From Phytohabitans aurantiacus (GTDB lineage Bacteria; Actinomycetota; Actinomycetes; Mycobacteriales; Micromonosporaceae), in the NCBI RefSeq assembly GCF_027923225.1, contig NZ_BSDI01000021.1, positions 62,001-126,000 of the forward strand: 64,000 nucleotides of DNA, written 5' to 3'. How positions within the stretch are numbered: the first letter of the stretch is position 1; each line of letters starts with the position of its first letter. Under the pieces are notes generated by a model, which ran no database searches, was not told where the DNA came from, and was given only the letters and a program-made list of their open reading frames with translations. Shown piece after piece: positions 24,405-32,572 of the stretch. A program made the translations under genes and the position numbers.

Positions 24405-25087
24405 CGGACCGGCTCCACGGTGGTGTCGGCGGCGACGCGGCCGTCGACGAGGCGGATGGTGCGGGTGGCGCAGTCGCGGGCCAGTGACAGGTCGTGTGTC
24501 ACCAGTACGACGGTCTGGCCGTCGGCGTGCAGGTCGACCAGGAGCCGTTTGACGTCCTCGCCGGAGGCGGTGTCCAGCGCGCCGGTGGGCTCGTCGGCGA
24601 GCAGCAGCGCGGGGCGGTTCATCAACGCGCGGGCGACCGCGACGCGCTGCCGTTCGCCGCCGGACAGCCGGCCCGGGTACGCCTTGGCGTGCCGGCCGAT
24701 GCCGAGCATGTCGAGCAGGTCGGCGGCCCGCTTGTGGGACTGCCTGGCCGGTACGCCGGCGAGCTGCGCGGGCAGCACCACGTTGTCGGCGACGGTCAGG
24801 TCGTCGATCAGGTTGAAGAACTGGAAGACCATGCCGACGCTGGCCCGCCGGTACTTGGCGGCGGCCGCCTCGCCGAGCTTGTCGACGCGTACCCCGTCGA
24901 CGGTGACCGTGCCGCTGGTGGGCCGGTCCAGGCCGGCGACCAGGTTGAGCAGCGTGGACTTGCCGCTGCCGGACGGGCCGAGGATGGCGACGGCCTCCCC
25001 GCGCGCCACGCTCAGCGACACGTCGTTCAGGGCGGGCGGCCCGCCGTCGTACGCACGGCTCACCGCACGCAACTCGATCAGCGTCAT
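24401..25087 (-). CDS. ABC transporter ATP-binding protein, MacB/LolD type
   Basis: A 228-residue ATPase with Walker A GPSGSGKSTLLN, Q-loop GMVFQFFNLI, signature LSGGERQRVAVARAL, Walker B LLADEPTGALD and H-loop LVTHD. The TGALD form is typical of the MacB/LolD exporter subfamily, matching the FtsX-like permease downstream. The start is ATG 25087 (MTLIELRAVS), the normal N-terminus; a longer upstream reading has no family support. Translational coupling to the permease through ATGA. Confidence 0.95.
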   Translation of the reverse strand: MTLIELRAVSRAYDGGPPALNDVSLSVARGEAVAILGPSGSGKSTLLNLVAGLDRPTSGTVTVDGVRVDKLGEAAAAKYRRASVGMVFQFFNLIDDLTVADNVVLPAQLAGVPARQSHKRAADLLDMLGIGRHAKAYPGRLSGGERQRVAVARALMNRPALLLADEPTGALDTASGEDVKRLLVDLHADGQTVVLVTHDLSLARDCATRTIRLVDGRVAADTTVEPVR

Positions 25088-25255
25088 GGTTTTCTCCAGT
25101 CTCGATGGGGTCCGCCCGAACGCTAGGGGCGCGGCGGGTGCGGGCGCGTCGGTCCGGGGAGCCATTGCCGGTACCGCGCGCGGATGACCCGCGCCGGCGT
25201 CATCCGTGCGATGTAGTCAGCCGGACGGACGTCGCCACCGGCGCGGTCGGCGAGA

Positions 25256-26533
25256 ATGGTCGGCGTGACGGCCGGGACGCTGGTGGGCCGGCTGCGGGCG
25301 GCGGCCGGCTCGCTGCTGCGCCCGCTCGACCCGCTGCCCCGGCCGAGCCTGTCCAACCTGCTGTTCGACCTCGGTGTGGCGGCGCTGCTGGCCGTCCTGG
25401 GCCTCTGGTACGCCATCGAGGAGATGGACCTGCACGAGACCGAGGTGATCATCGGTCAGGACGGACCGTTCCCGCGGCCACCGCAGGCGCCGATGATGCC
25501 GCCGACCGACGACCGCGAGATAGCCGGCGCCGTCCTGGTGGTACTGCTGGCCTGCGGCGCGTTGGTGTTCCGCCGCCGGTACCCGCTGGCCGTGCTCTGG
25601 GTGGTCATCGGGGCGACCGTGGTGACCCCGCACCCGCGGCTCACGTTCTTCGCCTGCGTGGTGGCCGCCTACAGCGCCGCCGCCTACAGCCCATACCGGG
25701 CGCAGACGATGGCGAGCCTGGCGGTGGCGGCGCTGGCCGTCAGCGTGTTCCAGGACGACGCGCTGCCGACCGTGCCGAACAAGTACGCCACGTTCCTGAT
25801 CCTGGTGCCGATCGTCGTGGCGAGCCTGGGCCGGCGTACCTGGCGGATGCGGGCCCTGGCCCTGGAACGGGAGCAGTCCGAGGCGGTACGCCGCGCCGCC
25901 GAGCAGGAGCGCGCCCGCATCGCCCGCGAACTGCACGACGTGGTGACCCACAACGTGAGCGTGATGGTCATCCAGGCCGGCGCCGCCCGCAAGGTGATGG
26001 ACGCGGCACCCGACCAGGCCAGGGAGGCGCTGCTCGCGGTCGAGGCCGGCGGGCGGGCCGCGATGGCGGAGCTGCGACACGTGATGGGTCTGCTGGCGCC
26101 GGCCACGGACGCGCCCGACCTGGCGCCGCAGCCGGGCCTGGACGGGCTCGACGCCCTCATCGACCGGGTCCGCGCCGCCGGGCTGCCGGTCGACGTCTGC
26201 GTCGAGGGCCGCTCCCGCCCGGTACCGGACGGGGTGGCGCTGACCGCGTACCGGGTGGTGCAGGAGGCGCTGACCAATACGGTCAAGCACGCGGCCGGCG
26301 CGACGTCGACGGTGACGCTGGTGTACGAGCCGGAGCAGCTGCGGGTCGAGGTGCTCGACAACGGCGGCCGCCCCAACGGAGCCACCGCCACCGGCAACGC
26401 CCGCGGCCTGGTGGGGCTGCGGGAGCGGCTGGCCGTCTACGGTGGCACTTTGGACGCCGGCCCGCGCCCCACCGGCGGATACCGGGTGCGTGCCGTCATC
26501 CCCCTGGAACCGAGTGAGGTTGAGACCGAGTGA
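25256..26533 (+). CDS. two-component sensor histidine kinase (HisKA_3 / NarL-partner type)
   Basis: A 425-residue kinase. Residues about 35-200 hold several transmembrane helices without a large extracellular sensor domain (DHETEVIIGQ loop only). The HisKA_3 dimerisation segment is RARIARELHDVVTHNVSVMV with the phosphoacceptor His, followed by an HATPase_c domain (VVQEALTNTVKHA, the N box; VEVLDNGG; GLVGLRERLAVYGG). Such membrane-only sensors often pair with ABC exporters in antibiotic or envelope stress. It is divergent from the MacB-like exporter and nine nt upstream of its response regulator. Confidence 0.95.
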   Translation: MVGVTAGTLVGRLRAAAGSLLRPLDPLPRPSLSNLLFDLGVAALLAVLGLWYAIEEMDLHETEVIIGQDGPFPRPPQAPMMPPTDDREIAGAVLVVLLACGALVFRRRYPLAVLWVVIGATVVTPHPRLTFFACVVAAYSAAAYSPYRAQTMASLAVAALAVSVFQDDALPTVPNKYATFLILVPIVVASLGRRTWRMRALALEREQSEAVRRAAEQERARIARELHDVVTHNVSVMVIQAGAARKVMDAAPDQAREALLAVEAGGRAAMAELRHVMGLLAPATDAPDLAPQPGLDGLDALIDRVRAAGLPVDVCVEGRSRPVPDGVALTAYRVVQEALTNTVKHAAGATSTVTLVYEPEQLRVEVLDNGGRPNGATATGNARGLVGLRERLAVYGGTLDAGPRPTGGYRVRAVIPLEPSEVETE

Positions 26534-26542
26534 GGAGAATCA

Positions 26543-27199
26543 GTGCGCGTTGTCGTCGCGGACGACCAGGTACTGGTCAGGACGGGCTTCCGGATGATCC
26601 TCGCCGCTGACGGAATCGACGTGGTGGCCGAGGCGACCACCGGTGTCGAGGCCGTCGACGCGGTCCGCCGCACCAAACCCGACGTGGTGCTGATGGACAT
26701 CCGGATGCCCGAACTCGACGGTCTCGCGGCCACCCGCCGCATCCTGACCGGGGCGCCCGAGGAGCCCCGCGTGATCATCCTGACCACGTTCGACCTCGAC
26801 CACTACGTGTACGCGGCGCTGACCGCCGGCGCCAGCGGCTTCCTGCTCAAGGACGTCACCCCCGAGCACCTGGTCGCCGCCGTACGCATGGTGCGCACCG
26901 GCGACGCCCTGCTCGCGCCCGCGATCACCCGGCGGCTCGTCGAGCGGTTCGCCCGACGCGACCCCGACGCCCAGAGCCTGCACCGCGACCTGGGCGCGCT
27001 CACCCCGCGCGAGGTGGAGGTGCTCAAGCTGCTCGCCCAGGGCCTGAGCAACGCCGAGCTGGCCAGCGCCCTGCACCTGTCCGAGGCGACGGTGAAGACG
27101 CATGTGGCCCGGATCCTGTCCAAGCTCGGCCTGCGCGACCGCGTCCAGGCCGTCGTCGCCGCCTACCAGACCGGCCTGGTAACCCCTCTCACCCCGTGA
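26543..27199 (+). CDS. NarL/FixJ family response regulator
   Basis: A 218-residue regulator. The receiver domain has the acidic pair in VVVADDQ, phosphoacceptor Asp in DVVLMDIRMPELDG, Thr in ILTTFD and Lys in FLLKDVTPEHL. The C-terminal LuxR-type helix-turn-helix is LTPREVEVLKLLAQGLSNAE, then LHLSEATVKTHVARIL. It is the partner of the upstream kinase (GTG start 26543, AGGAG before it). The TGA stop codon is part of the palindromic repeat at 27188-27257. Confidence 0.95.
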   Translation: MRVVVADDQVLVRTGFRMILAADGIDVVAEATTGVEAVDAVRRTKPDVVLMDIRMPELDGLAATRRILTGAPEEPRVIILTTFDLDHYVYAALTAGASGFLLKDVTPEHLVAAVRMVRTGDALLAPAITRRLVERFARRDPDAQSLHRDLGALTPREVEVLKLLAQGLSNAELASALHLSEATVKTHVARILSKLGLRDRVQAVVAAYQTGLVTPLTP

Positions 27200-27257
27200 T
27201 CAGGGCGTCCCTGAAGTCGTTAGGGCAACTTGAGGGACGCCCTGATCACGGGGTGAG
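27188..27257. repeat. 52-nt-family palindrome, copy B
   Basis: Arms of 30 bp with one mismatch (27188-27217 and 27228-27257). The element supplies the TGA of the response regulator (27197-27199) and, on the other strand, the TGA of the WYL gene (27248-27246). The two convergent genes are separated only by this element, so it probably works as a two-way terminator. Confidence 0.9.
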
Positions 27258-28220
27258 CGGGGCGGTCGGGGCGGTGGCGGCCTGTTCGTAGCGGGTGGCC
27301 AGGGTGCGGAGGTGGGCGCGGAGTTCGGGTGGGTCGAGGACGGTGAACGGTACGTCCAGGCTGCCGAGGAAGCCGGCGAGGTCGTGCAACGAGTCGCCGC
27401 CGGTATGGAACAGGCACCCGCCGTCGCCGTCGGGCTCCAGCAGCCCGGCCGCCGGCGGGAGCCGCTCGGCCATCGCGGCGTGCGGGGCCGCCAGCCGCAC
27501 GGTCGCCGGGTACCGCCACGCCTGGGAGCCGGCGCCGCGCACCACATGCCGGACGGCGCCGCCCTCGGGCGGCTCGCGTGGGGGAAAGCGCGGGCCGGTG
27601 GGGAGCCTGGGCCGGATCCGGTCGGCGCGAAACGTGCGCCAGTCGCCCCGATCGGTGTCCCACGCGACCAGGTACCAGCGGCGGCCCGTGTACACGACCC
27701 GGTGCGGCTCGACGCGGCGGATGGTGCTCTGCCCGTCGTGGTTGACATAGTCGAAGCGCAGGATCTCGTGGTCGCGGGCGGCACCGGCGATCGTGGTGAG
27801 GACGTCGGCGTCGACGGTGGGCCCGCCGGCGGTCACCGAGATCGTGGCGGCCCGCAGCCCGTCGACGCGGCGGCGCAGCCGGGCGGGCAGCATCTGTTCG
27901 AGCTTGGCCAGGGCGCGCAGCGACGTCTCCTCGATGCCGGTGACGGTGCCGGCCGCCGCGGCGCGCAGACCCACCGCCACGGCCACCGCCTCGTCGTCGT
28001 CGAGCAGCAGTGGGGGCAGGGCTGCGCCGGCCACGAGACGGTACCCGCCAGCGGTGCCGGTGGTGGAGCGCACCTGGTACCCAAGCGTGCGCAACCGTTC
28101 GACGTCGTTGCGGACGGTTCTGGTCGTGACGCCGAGCCGTCCGGCGAGGTCGGCACCCGACCAGTCGCGGCGGCCCAGCAGCAGCGACAGCAGCCGAAAA
28201 AGCCGCACGGAGGTCTGCAT
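27246..28220 (-). CDS. WYL domain transcriptional regulator
   Basis: A 324-residue protein with an HTH_11 domain (LAGRLGVTTRTVRNDVERLR), a conserved linker TAGGYRLVAGAALPPLLLDD, the WYL domain ([20 protein letters not shown]) and a WCX-like tail. It is closely similar in layout and motifs to the gene at 33710. The stop is inside palindrome copy B. It is divergent from the VOC gene at 28263, and a 6-3-6 palindrome between them is a candidate operator. Confidence 0.9.
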   Translation of the reverse strand: MQTSVRLFRLLSLLLGRRDWSGADLAGRLGVTTRTVRNDVERLRTLGYQVRSTTGTAGGYRLVAGAALPPLLLDDDEAVAVAVGLRAAAAGTVTGIEETSLRALAKLEQMLPARLRRRVDGLRAATISVTAGGPTVDADVLTTIAGAARDHEILRFDYVNHDGQSTIRRVEPHRVVYTGRRWYLVAWDTDRGDWRTFRADRIRPRLPTGPRFPPREPPEGGAVRHVVRGAGSQAWRYPATVRLAAPHAAMAERLPPAAGLLEPDGDGGCLFHTGGDSLHDLAGFLGSLDVPFTVLDPPELRAHLRTLATRYEQAATAPTAPLTP

Positions 28221-28223
28221 TGA

Positions 28224-28238
28224 GGAACGATACGTTCC
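28224..28238. promoter_or_regulatory. candidate WYL operator GGAACG-ATA-CGTTCC
   Basis: A perfect inverted repeat (6-3-6) lies three bases upstream of the WYL start and 25 bases upstream of the VOC start, positioned to control both divergent genes. Confidence 0.5.
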
Positions 28239-28262
28239 GCAACGGCTCTTAGGGTAGGAGAC

Positions 28263-28673
28263 ATGTTGAAGGGATTCGCGACGATCAACTATTTCGCGGC
28301 CGACCTGACCGCCGCCCGTGACTGGTACACGGAGGTGCTCGACGTGCCGCCGTACTTCTCGGTGGGCGAGCCGGCCGCGTACTACGAGTTCCGGATCGGC
28401 GACTACCAGCACGAGTTGGGCCTGGTCGACGCCCGCTACGCGCCACCGGGCGCGGCCGGCACCGGCGGCTCGATCATGTACTGGCACGTCGACGACCTGG
28501 AGGCGGCCCTGGAGCGGCTGCTGTCCCTGGGCGCCACCGTGCAGGACCCGATCCGGCCGCGCGGCGACACTGGGTTCGTGACGGCGTCGGTGGTGGACCC
28601 GTTCGGCAACATCCTCGGCATCATGACCAACCCCCACTACGTCGAGATCCTGAAGTCCGCATGGACGTCCTGA
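28263..28673 (+). CDS. VOC (glyoxalase/bleomycin resistance) family protein
   Basis: A 136-residue vicinal-oxygen-chelate protein: FATINYFAADLTAARDWYTE, YEFRIGDYQHELGLVDARY, MYWHVDDLEAALERLLSLG, and ASVVDPFGNILGIMTNPHY. His and Glu residues at metal positions (HELG, FGNILG region) are partly kept. The substrate is unknown. GTAGGAG precedes the ATG. The gene overlaps the downstream YdeI-like gene by 13 nt, so the two are likely one transcript under the divergent WYL regulator. Confidence 0.85.
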   Translation: MLKGFATINYFAADLTAARDWYTEVLDVPPYFSVGEPAAYYEFRIGDYQHELGLVDARYAPPGAAGTGGSIMYWHVDDLEAALERLLSLGATVQDPIRPRGDTGFVTASVVDPFGNILGIMTNPHYVEILKSAWTS

Positions 28674-29209
28674 CCTGCGCCGACGCGGCGGAGTGGGATT
28701 CGTGGCTGGCCGCCCACCACGACTCCCACCGGGAGGTGTGGCTGAGGATCGCCAAGAAGGGCGCCGCGGTGCCGTCGGTGAGCATCAAGGAGGCCCTCGA
28801 CGTGGCGCTGTGCTACGGCTGGATCGACGGCCAGCGCAAGGGCGGCGACGCCGAACACTACGTGCAACGCTATTCGCCGCGCGGCCCTCGCAGCTCCTGG
28901 TCGCGGATCAACGTCGACCGGGCCGAGGAGCTGATCGCGGCGGGACGGATGCGTCCGCCGGGGCTGGCCGAGATCCAGCGCGCCAGGGCCGACGGCCGCT
29001 GGGACACCGCGTACGCCTCGCAGGCCACCGCCGAGGTGCCACCGGACCTGGTCGCGGCGTTCGCCGCCAACGAGCCGGCCCGGGTGGCGTTCGATTCGTT
29101 GGGGCGCACCGACAGGTACCAGGTGATCCTGCCGTTGTTGAAGGCCCGCACCCCCGAACGCCGCGCCGCCCTCATAGCCCGCGCCGTCGCGGACCTCACC
29201 CCACGGTGA
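28661..29209 (+). CDS. YdeI/OmpD-associated family protein
   Basis: A 182-residue protein. The motifs EVWLRIAKKG, VALCYGWIDGQRKG, FSPR-like YSPRGPRSSWSRIN and RAEELIAAGRMRPPGLAEI are characteristic of the YdeI family (bacteriocin-protection or OmpD-associated), soluble proteins of unclear function. It overlaps the VOC gene and its TGA stop is the first base triplet of palindrome copy C. Confidence 0.85.
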   Translation: MDVLTCADAAEWDSWLAAHHDSHREVWLRIAKKGAAVPSVSIKEALDVALCYGWIDGQRKGGDAEHYVQRYSPRGPRSSWSRINVDRAEELIAAGRMRPPGLAEIQRARADGRWDTAYASQATAEVPPDLVAAFAANEPARVAFDSLGRTDRYQVILPLLKARTPERRAALIARAVADLTPR

Positions 29210-29258
29210 TCAGGGCGTCCCTGAAGTCGTTAGGGCGACTTCAGGGACGCCCTGATCA
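29207..29258. repeat. 52-nt-family palindrome, copy C
   Basis: Perfect 23-bp arms (29207-29229, 29236-29258) with loop TTAGGG. It starts with the TGA stop of the YdeI-like gene and ends with the TGA (reverse strand, 29258-29256) of the SUKH-like gene, so it fills the convergent junction completely. Confidence 0.9.
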
Positions 29259-29948
29259 TGGGAGCCACGTGAAGTCGAACGTGCCCGCCTCGACGCGGGC
29301 CAGGAACGACGCCACGTCCGGAGCCTGCCGCACCGATCCCTCCCAGCCGCCGCTGGTGATCTCGACCATCATCACCGGCACGGGATCGGCGCGCAGGTCG
29401 AGCGCGAGGTGTTCGCGGCCGCCGTCGCCACCGATGATCGCGATGCCCGGGTGGGCGGCGATGGACGGCTCGCCCCACGCGTCGAGCAGCTCGGCGCCCT
29501 CGGCTGGCGGATACAGCCACAGGTAGCATCCGGAGTCGAGCCAACCGCGGCGCAGCCACGACGGCCCCGCCAGGTAATCGCGCCAGGCCGCGGGCAGTGC
29601 CGGGTCCAGCTCCTCCTCGGGTACCGGTCCGCGGTAGTCGGCCATCTCGACGATCGCGCCGGACAGCTGGTCGTTGAGCGCGGCGACGTCGCCGGAGGGA
29701 ATCGTGTACTGGCCACCCACCGCCGGGTACCGCTCAAGAAACCGCCGCGGCACGTCGAACGTGGTGACGAACCCGGCACCATCGGCGGGCACATGCCGCT
29801 GCCGCGCCTCCGTCGTGGCGACCGCCCGCGACAGGCTGGCCCGCAACTCGCCCACCGGCTCCCCCGCCGGCCAGGCACGCCAGCCCGCGGCGGCAACCCG
29901 CTCCAACTCACCCCGCCCGACCGCCCGCCACAACGTCACGAGATCCAC
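29256..29948 (-). CDS. SUKH (SMI1/KNR4)-like protein
   Basis: A 230-residue protein. The N-terminal region LVTLWRAVGRGELERVAAAG and FVTTFDVPRRFLERYPAVGG resembles a short domain found in polymorphic-toxin immunity or ADP-ribosylation contexts. The C-terminal part (AWGEPSIAAHPGIAIIGGDG, REHLALDLR, PVPVMMVEITSGGWEGSV) matches the SMI1/KNR4 (SUKH) fold, common in immunity proteins. No toxin gene is adjacent, so an orphan immunity role is only a possibility. GTG 29948 is the best start. The stop lies in palindrome copy C. Confidence 0.6.
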   Translation of the reverse strand: MDLVTLWRAVGRGELERVAAAGWRAWPAGEPVGELRASLSRAVATTEARQRHVPADGAGFVTTFDVPRRFLERYPAVGGQYTIPSGDVAALNDQLSGAIVEMADYRGPVPEEELDPALPAAWRDYLAGPSWLRRGWLDSGCYLWLYPPAEGAELLDAWGEPSIAAHPGIAIIGGDGGREHLALDLRADPVPVMMVEITSGGWEGSVRQAPDVASFLARVEAGTFDFTWLP

Positions 29949-30035
29949 GGCCCGCACCCTAACCCGCACCCCGCCGCGCGGCCACCCGGCCTTCCGCCCG
30001 CCGCGTCCTCCGCGCGCCGGACCCGCGCTCTCGTC

Positions 30036-30117
30036 GCCGATCAAGGGCGAATGCACGTGGTTGGATCTCTTTCCCGCGTGCATTCGCCCTTGATCCATGC
30101 GATCACCCTTGATCGGC
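30036..30117 (-). repeat. 80-bp GATCAAGG element, copy 2 (reverse orientation)
   Basis: GATCAAGGGCGAATGCACG (from 30039) and CGTGCATTCGCCCTTGATC are perfect 19-bp arms, followed by GATCACCCTTGATC, so there are three GATCAAGG sites. It lies downstream of the carbonic anhydrase gene, in opposite orientation to the copy at 31304. Confidence 0.9.
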
Positions 30118-30190
30118 GCGGCAAGGGCTGAGCCCGCACCACCAGCACCGAGGTCCAGGCAGCGTGCTGGCCGGACCGGCTGGTGTGCCG

Positions 30191-30841
30191 CTACTGCAGC
30201 GCGCGGGTCTGGCCGGCCACCTCCCGGACTTCGCCGGCACCGAGCTGGTACGACATGCCGACCACCGCGCACGTGCCGGCCGCGACGGCGCGCGCCAGCG
30301 GCTGGGAGTGCGCGAGCAGGTGGTCGACGGTGCGCTGGATGTGGATGTCGACGATCTGGTCGATATCGTCGATGTTGCGGCTGGTGGCGACCGAGACGCT
30401 GGGTACGATCGCGTCGACGACGGCGCGCAGGTGCCCGGTCGGCTGGGTGCCGCCGGCCACGGCGTCGCGGGCGGCGGTGACGGCGCCACACGAGTTGTGT
30501 CCGAGTACGACCACGAGCGGCGTGTGCAGCACGGTCACCGCGTACTCGATGCTGCCCAACACCTCCGGCCCCATGGTGTGCCCGGCGGTGCGCACGACGA
30601 ACAGGTCGCCCAACCCACGGTCGAAAATGATCTCCGCAGCGAGGCGAGAGTCGGAACAGCCAAAGATCACCGCGAACGGTGTCTGCGCCCCGGCCAGCGC
30701 CGCCCGATGCTCGGCGTCCTGGTTGGGATGGATGCGGGTACCGGTGACGAATCGTTGGTTGCCGTCGCGCAGCTCGGCAAGGGCGCGGTCGGGGGTGACG
30801 GGCGGGCCCTCAGGCCAGTGCCCGGCGTGCGGATCGATCAT
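30191..30841 (-). CDS. beta-class carbonic anhydrase
   Basis: A 216-residue cytoplasmic protein. Zinc ligands and the catalytic Asp-Arg pair are in place: Cys62-x-Asp64-x-Arg66 (FGCSDSRLA), His115 and Cys118 (GHNSCGA). GDLFVVRTAGH and LGSIEYAVTVLHTPLVVVLG complete the beta-CA core. It interconverts CO2 and bicarbonate. The ATG at 30841 is followed by a normal N-terminal helix. The gene stands alone, enclosed by inverted copies of the 80-bp element (30036-30117 and 31304-31380), with two further long hairpins upstream. Confidence 0.95.
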   Translation of the reverse strand: MIDPHAGHWPEGPPVTPDRALAELRDGNQRFVTGTRIHPNQDAEHRAALAGAQTPFAVIFGCSDSRLAAEIIFDRGLGDLFVVRTAGHTMGPEVLGSIEYAVTVLHTPLVVVLGHNSCGAVTAARDAVAGGTQPTGHLRAVVDAIVPSVSVATSRNIDDIDQIVDIHIQRTVDHLLAHSQPLARAVAAGTCAVVGMSYQLGAGEVREVAGQTRALQ

Positions 30842-31107
30842 GGCCGCTCCTGGAAAGTGGTCACGTAACTCGCAGCTTTGAGCCTGGCCTCCCGGCGCGC
30901 AGTAGCGCACGCCACAGCCGACAAAATCCTCTCAGCTTCTGGACTCCGAATCGGGAGATTCCGGTCAACCGCGCGCGCCGCCCTCCCCTCCCCGTCCCCG
31001 GGTGCCACCGTCGCCCCCCGCGACCCGACGTCCGCCACCGATCCTCATCGAGGCCGCGCGGCGGCGGGCGCCGCACGTACGGCACCGCGAGCGGCCTGCG
31101 CGGACGG
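30842..31107. other. gene-free upstream region of the carbonic anhydrase
   Basis: No plausible gene is visible on either strand. The segment contains runs of C and CCGCC and must hold the carbonic anhydrase promoter, but I cannot assign hexamers. Confidence 0.4.
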
Positions 31108-31142
31108 CGTCCGATCCGGACGTACACCGTCCGGATCGGACG
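31108..31142. repeat. 15-bp perfect hairpin GATCCGG type
   Basis: CGTCCGATCCGGACG (31108-31122) and CGTCCGGATCGGACG (31128-31142) around TACAC. A related GATCCGG hairpin lies at 52236-52266 in the SDR cassette. Confidence 0.85.
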
Positions 31143-31149
31143 CGCGCTG

Positions 31150-31217
31150 TGCGGCGATCTTGCAGTTGTCACGTCCCAAAGCGGGCATTCCGCCATGACA
31201 ACTGCAAGATCGCCGCA
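31150..31217. repeat. 22-bp perfect long hairpin
   Basis: Arms 31150-31171 and 31196-31217 are exact reverse complements (core GATCTTGCAGTTGTCA), with a 24-base centre. It is the counterpart, in position, of the long hairpins at 51326-51375 and 52165-52210. Confidence 0.85.
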
Positions 31218-31303
31218 CCCGGAGGCCACGGCCCGCGCGGACGCACAGCACGGACGCCCCCCACGCGCGCGGCGCGAGTCAGCGCACCCGTCCTCGCGAC
31301 GCC

Positions 31304-31380
31304 GATCAAGGCCATCTGCACGGATCAAGGGCGAATACACGCCGAAAAAGATCCAACCGCGTGCATTCGCCCTTGATCGG
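31304..31380 (+). repeat. 80-bp GATCAAGG element, copy 3 (forward orientation)
   Basis: GATCAAGGCCATCTGCACG then GATCAAGGGCGAATACACG, AAGATCCAACCG and CGTGCATTCGCCCTTGATC. One arm has a single change (ATACACG for ATGCACG). Together with the reverse copy at 30036 it brackets the carbonic anhydrase gene. Confidence 0.9.
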
Positions 31381-31449
31381 CATACCCGGGCGTGGCGACA
31401 CGCCGCCGCGGGCGGGCCGGGGGGCGGGCGGGGGGAGACGGGGGCGCTG

Positions 31450-32571
31450 CTAGGCGTGGGGGCCTACTTTTACCTCGCCGATTGTCAGGGTGGCGGTCGC
31501 CTCCAGGATTTCGCCGATCCTTGCCACCTCGGCCTCCAGGTCACGCTTGCGCGCCGCGTTCAGCCGCCCGAACGGTTCCACTGTCACCGCTATCCGCTTG
31601 CCGCTGCGCCGCTGGTGCCACACCCCGCCGACCGCGCCGTCGATCAGCAGCAGCGGGTAGTTGCCGGCCTGCCCGCCGGCCAGTGCCCGCTCGAACGCGC
31701 GACCGGGGAAGACGCGTTCGCGGGGGAAGCAGCCCACTCCGTACGCGTCGAAGTATGGGAGCAGCCGCACCCCGGCCGGTGGCTCGTCGGGCATGCCGGT
31801 GTCGCCGGCAATCACGAATGCCGGCTCGCCGTCGACCGTCACCTGTTCCAGGAAGCCGAGGGACGAGAAGAGTTGGGCGGCCCAACCCGGCGGGGCCGCC
31901 ATCCAGCGGGCGAAGTGGGCGGGTGTCGCCGGCCCGTACGCGTACAGGTAGCGGTGGACCACCTCGGCGAGCGCCGCGTCGGCATCCATCGGGGTGAACC
32001 CGGGCAGCCAGCGTGCCGGGTGGGTGTAGGTGACGTTGCGGCCGCGGTTGGCGCCGAAGCACATGACGCCGCGGCGGCTCGCGAGGGGCATCGCCTCGAT
32101 CCAGCGGGGCCACTTGCCCTGGAAGGCGTCCATGACCGGGTCGCCGGCCCAGGATCCGGTGCGGGCGACGACGTGGTCGGTGAGCTCGCCGGTGGTCCAT
32201 TCAGCATCGGCGAGCACGTCGGCGAGGGCGGCGACGACGAGTTCGGCCTGTTCGTCGGTGAGCAGTTCGAGGCGCCGGGTGGGCAGTGCCGACAGCGCGC
32301 CGGTCCACATCGGAAGGTCGGTGGCGGCGAGCAGGTGCACCGTGTACCGGGGTCCGCGGGTCTTCACCAGTGTGCGCTCGGTCCACAGCGCGTCGCGTAC
32401 CCCCGCTCTGGTCAGGCCGGCGACCCGCAGCCCCACGGAGACCTCGGCCGCCGACATGATCTGGGCGTGGATGCCGCCCACGGCAGCCGCGGCCTGGGCC
32501 GCGGACGCCGCCGGAGCCGCCAGGTGGTGCCGTGCCAGGCGCCGCGCGCAGACCTGCGCCCAGGTAAGCAT
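31450..32571 (-). CDS. winged-helix DNA-binding domain protein (HTH_42 / YcaQ-like family)
   Basis: A 373-residue protein of the DUF1006-type winged-helix family: IHAQIMSAAEVSVGLRVAGL and LVKTRGPRYTVHLLAATDLP near the N-terminus, YLYAYGPATPAHFARWM in the middle, and LLIDGAVGGVWHQRRSGKRI with a C-terminal beta region. YcaQ/AlkX members are DNA glycosylases acting on crosslinks; the diagnostic QxQ motif is not evident here, so it may be a related protein of other function. It ends two nt before the stop side of the epoxide hydrolase gene starts being transcribed away; both are on the minus strand and likely one operon. Confidence 0.75.
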   Translation of the reverse strand: MLTWAQVCARRLARHHLAAPAASAAQAAAAVGGIHAQIMSAAEVSVGLRVAGLTRAGVRDALWTERTLVKTRGPRYTVHLLAATDLPMWTGALSALPTRRLELLTDEQAELVVAALADVLADAEWTTGELTDHVVARTGSWAGDPVMDAFQGKWPRWIEAMPLASRRGVMCFGANRGRNVTYTHPARWLPGFTPMDADAALAEVVHRYLYAYGPATPAHFARWMAAPPGWAAQLFSSLGFLEQVTVDGEPAFVIAGDTGMPDEPPAGVRLLPYFDAYGVGCFPRERVFPGRAFERALAGGQAGNYPLLLIDGAVGGVWHQRRSGKRIAVTVEPFGRLNAARKRDLEAEVARIGEILEATATLTIGEVKVGPHA

Positions 32572-32572
32572 T

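Noticed and set aside
22230..25187. A 985-codon plus-strand frame opposite the ABC transporter genes
   Set aside because: The minus strand holds clear FtsX permease and ATPase genes; the plus-strand translation is low-complexity His/Arg/Gly sequence.
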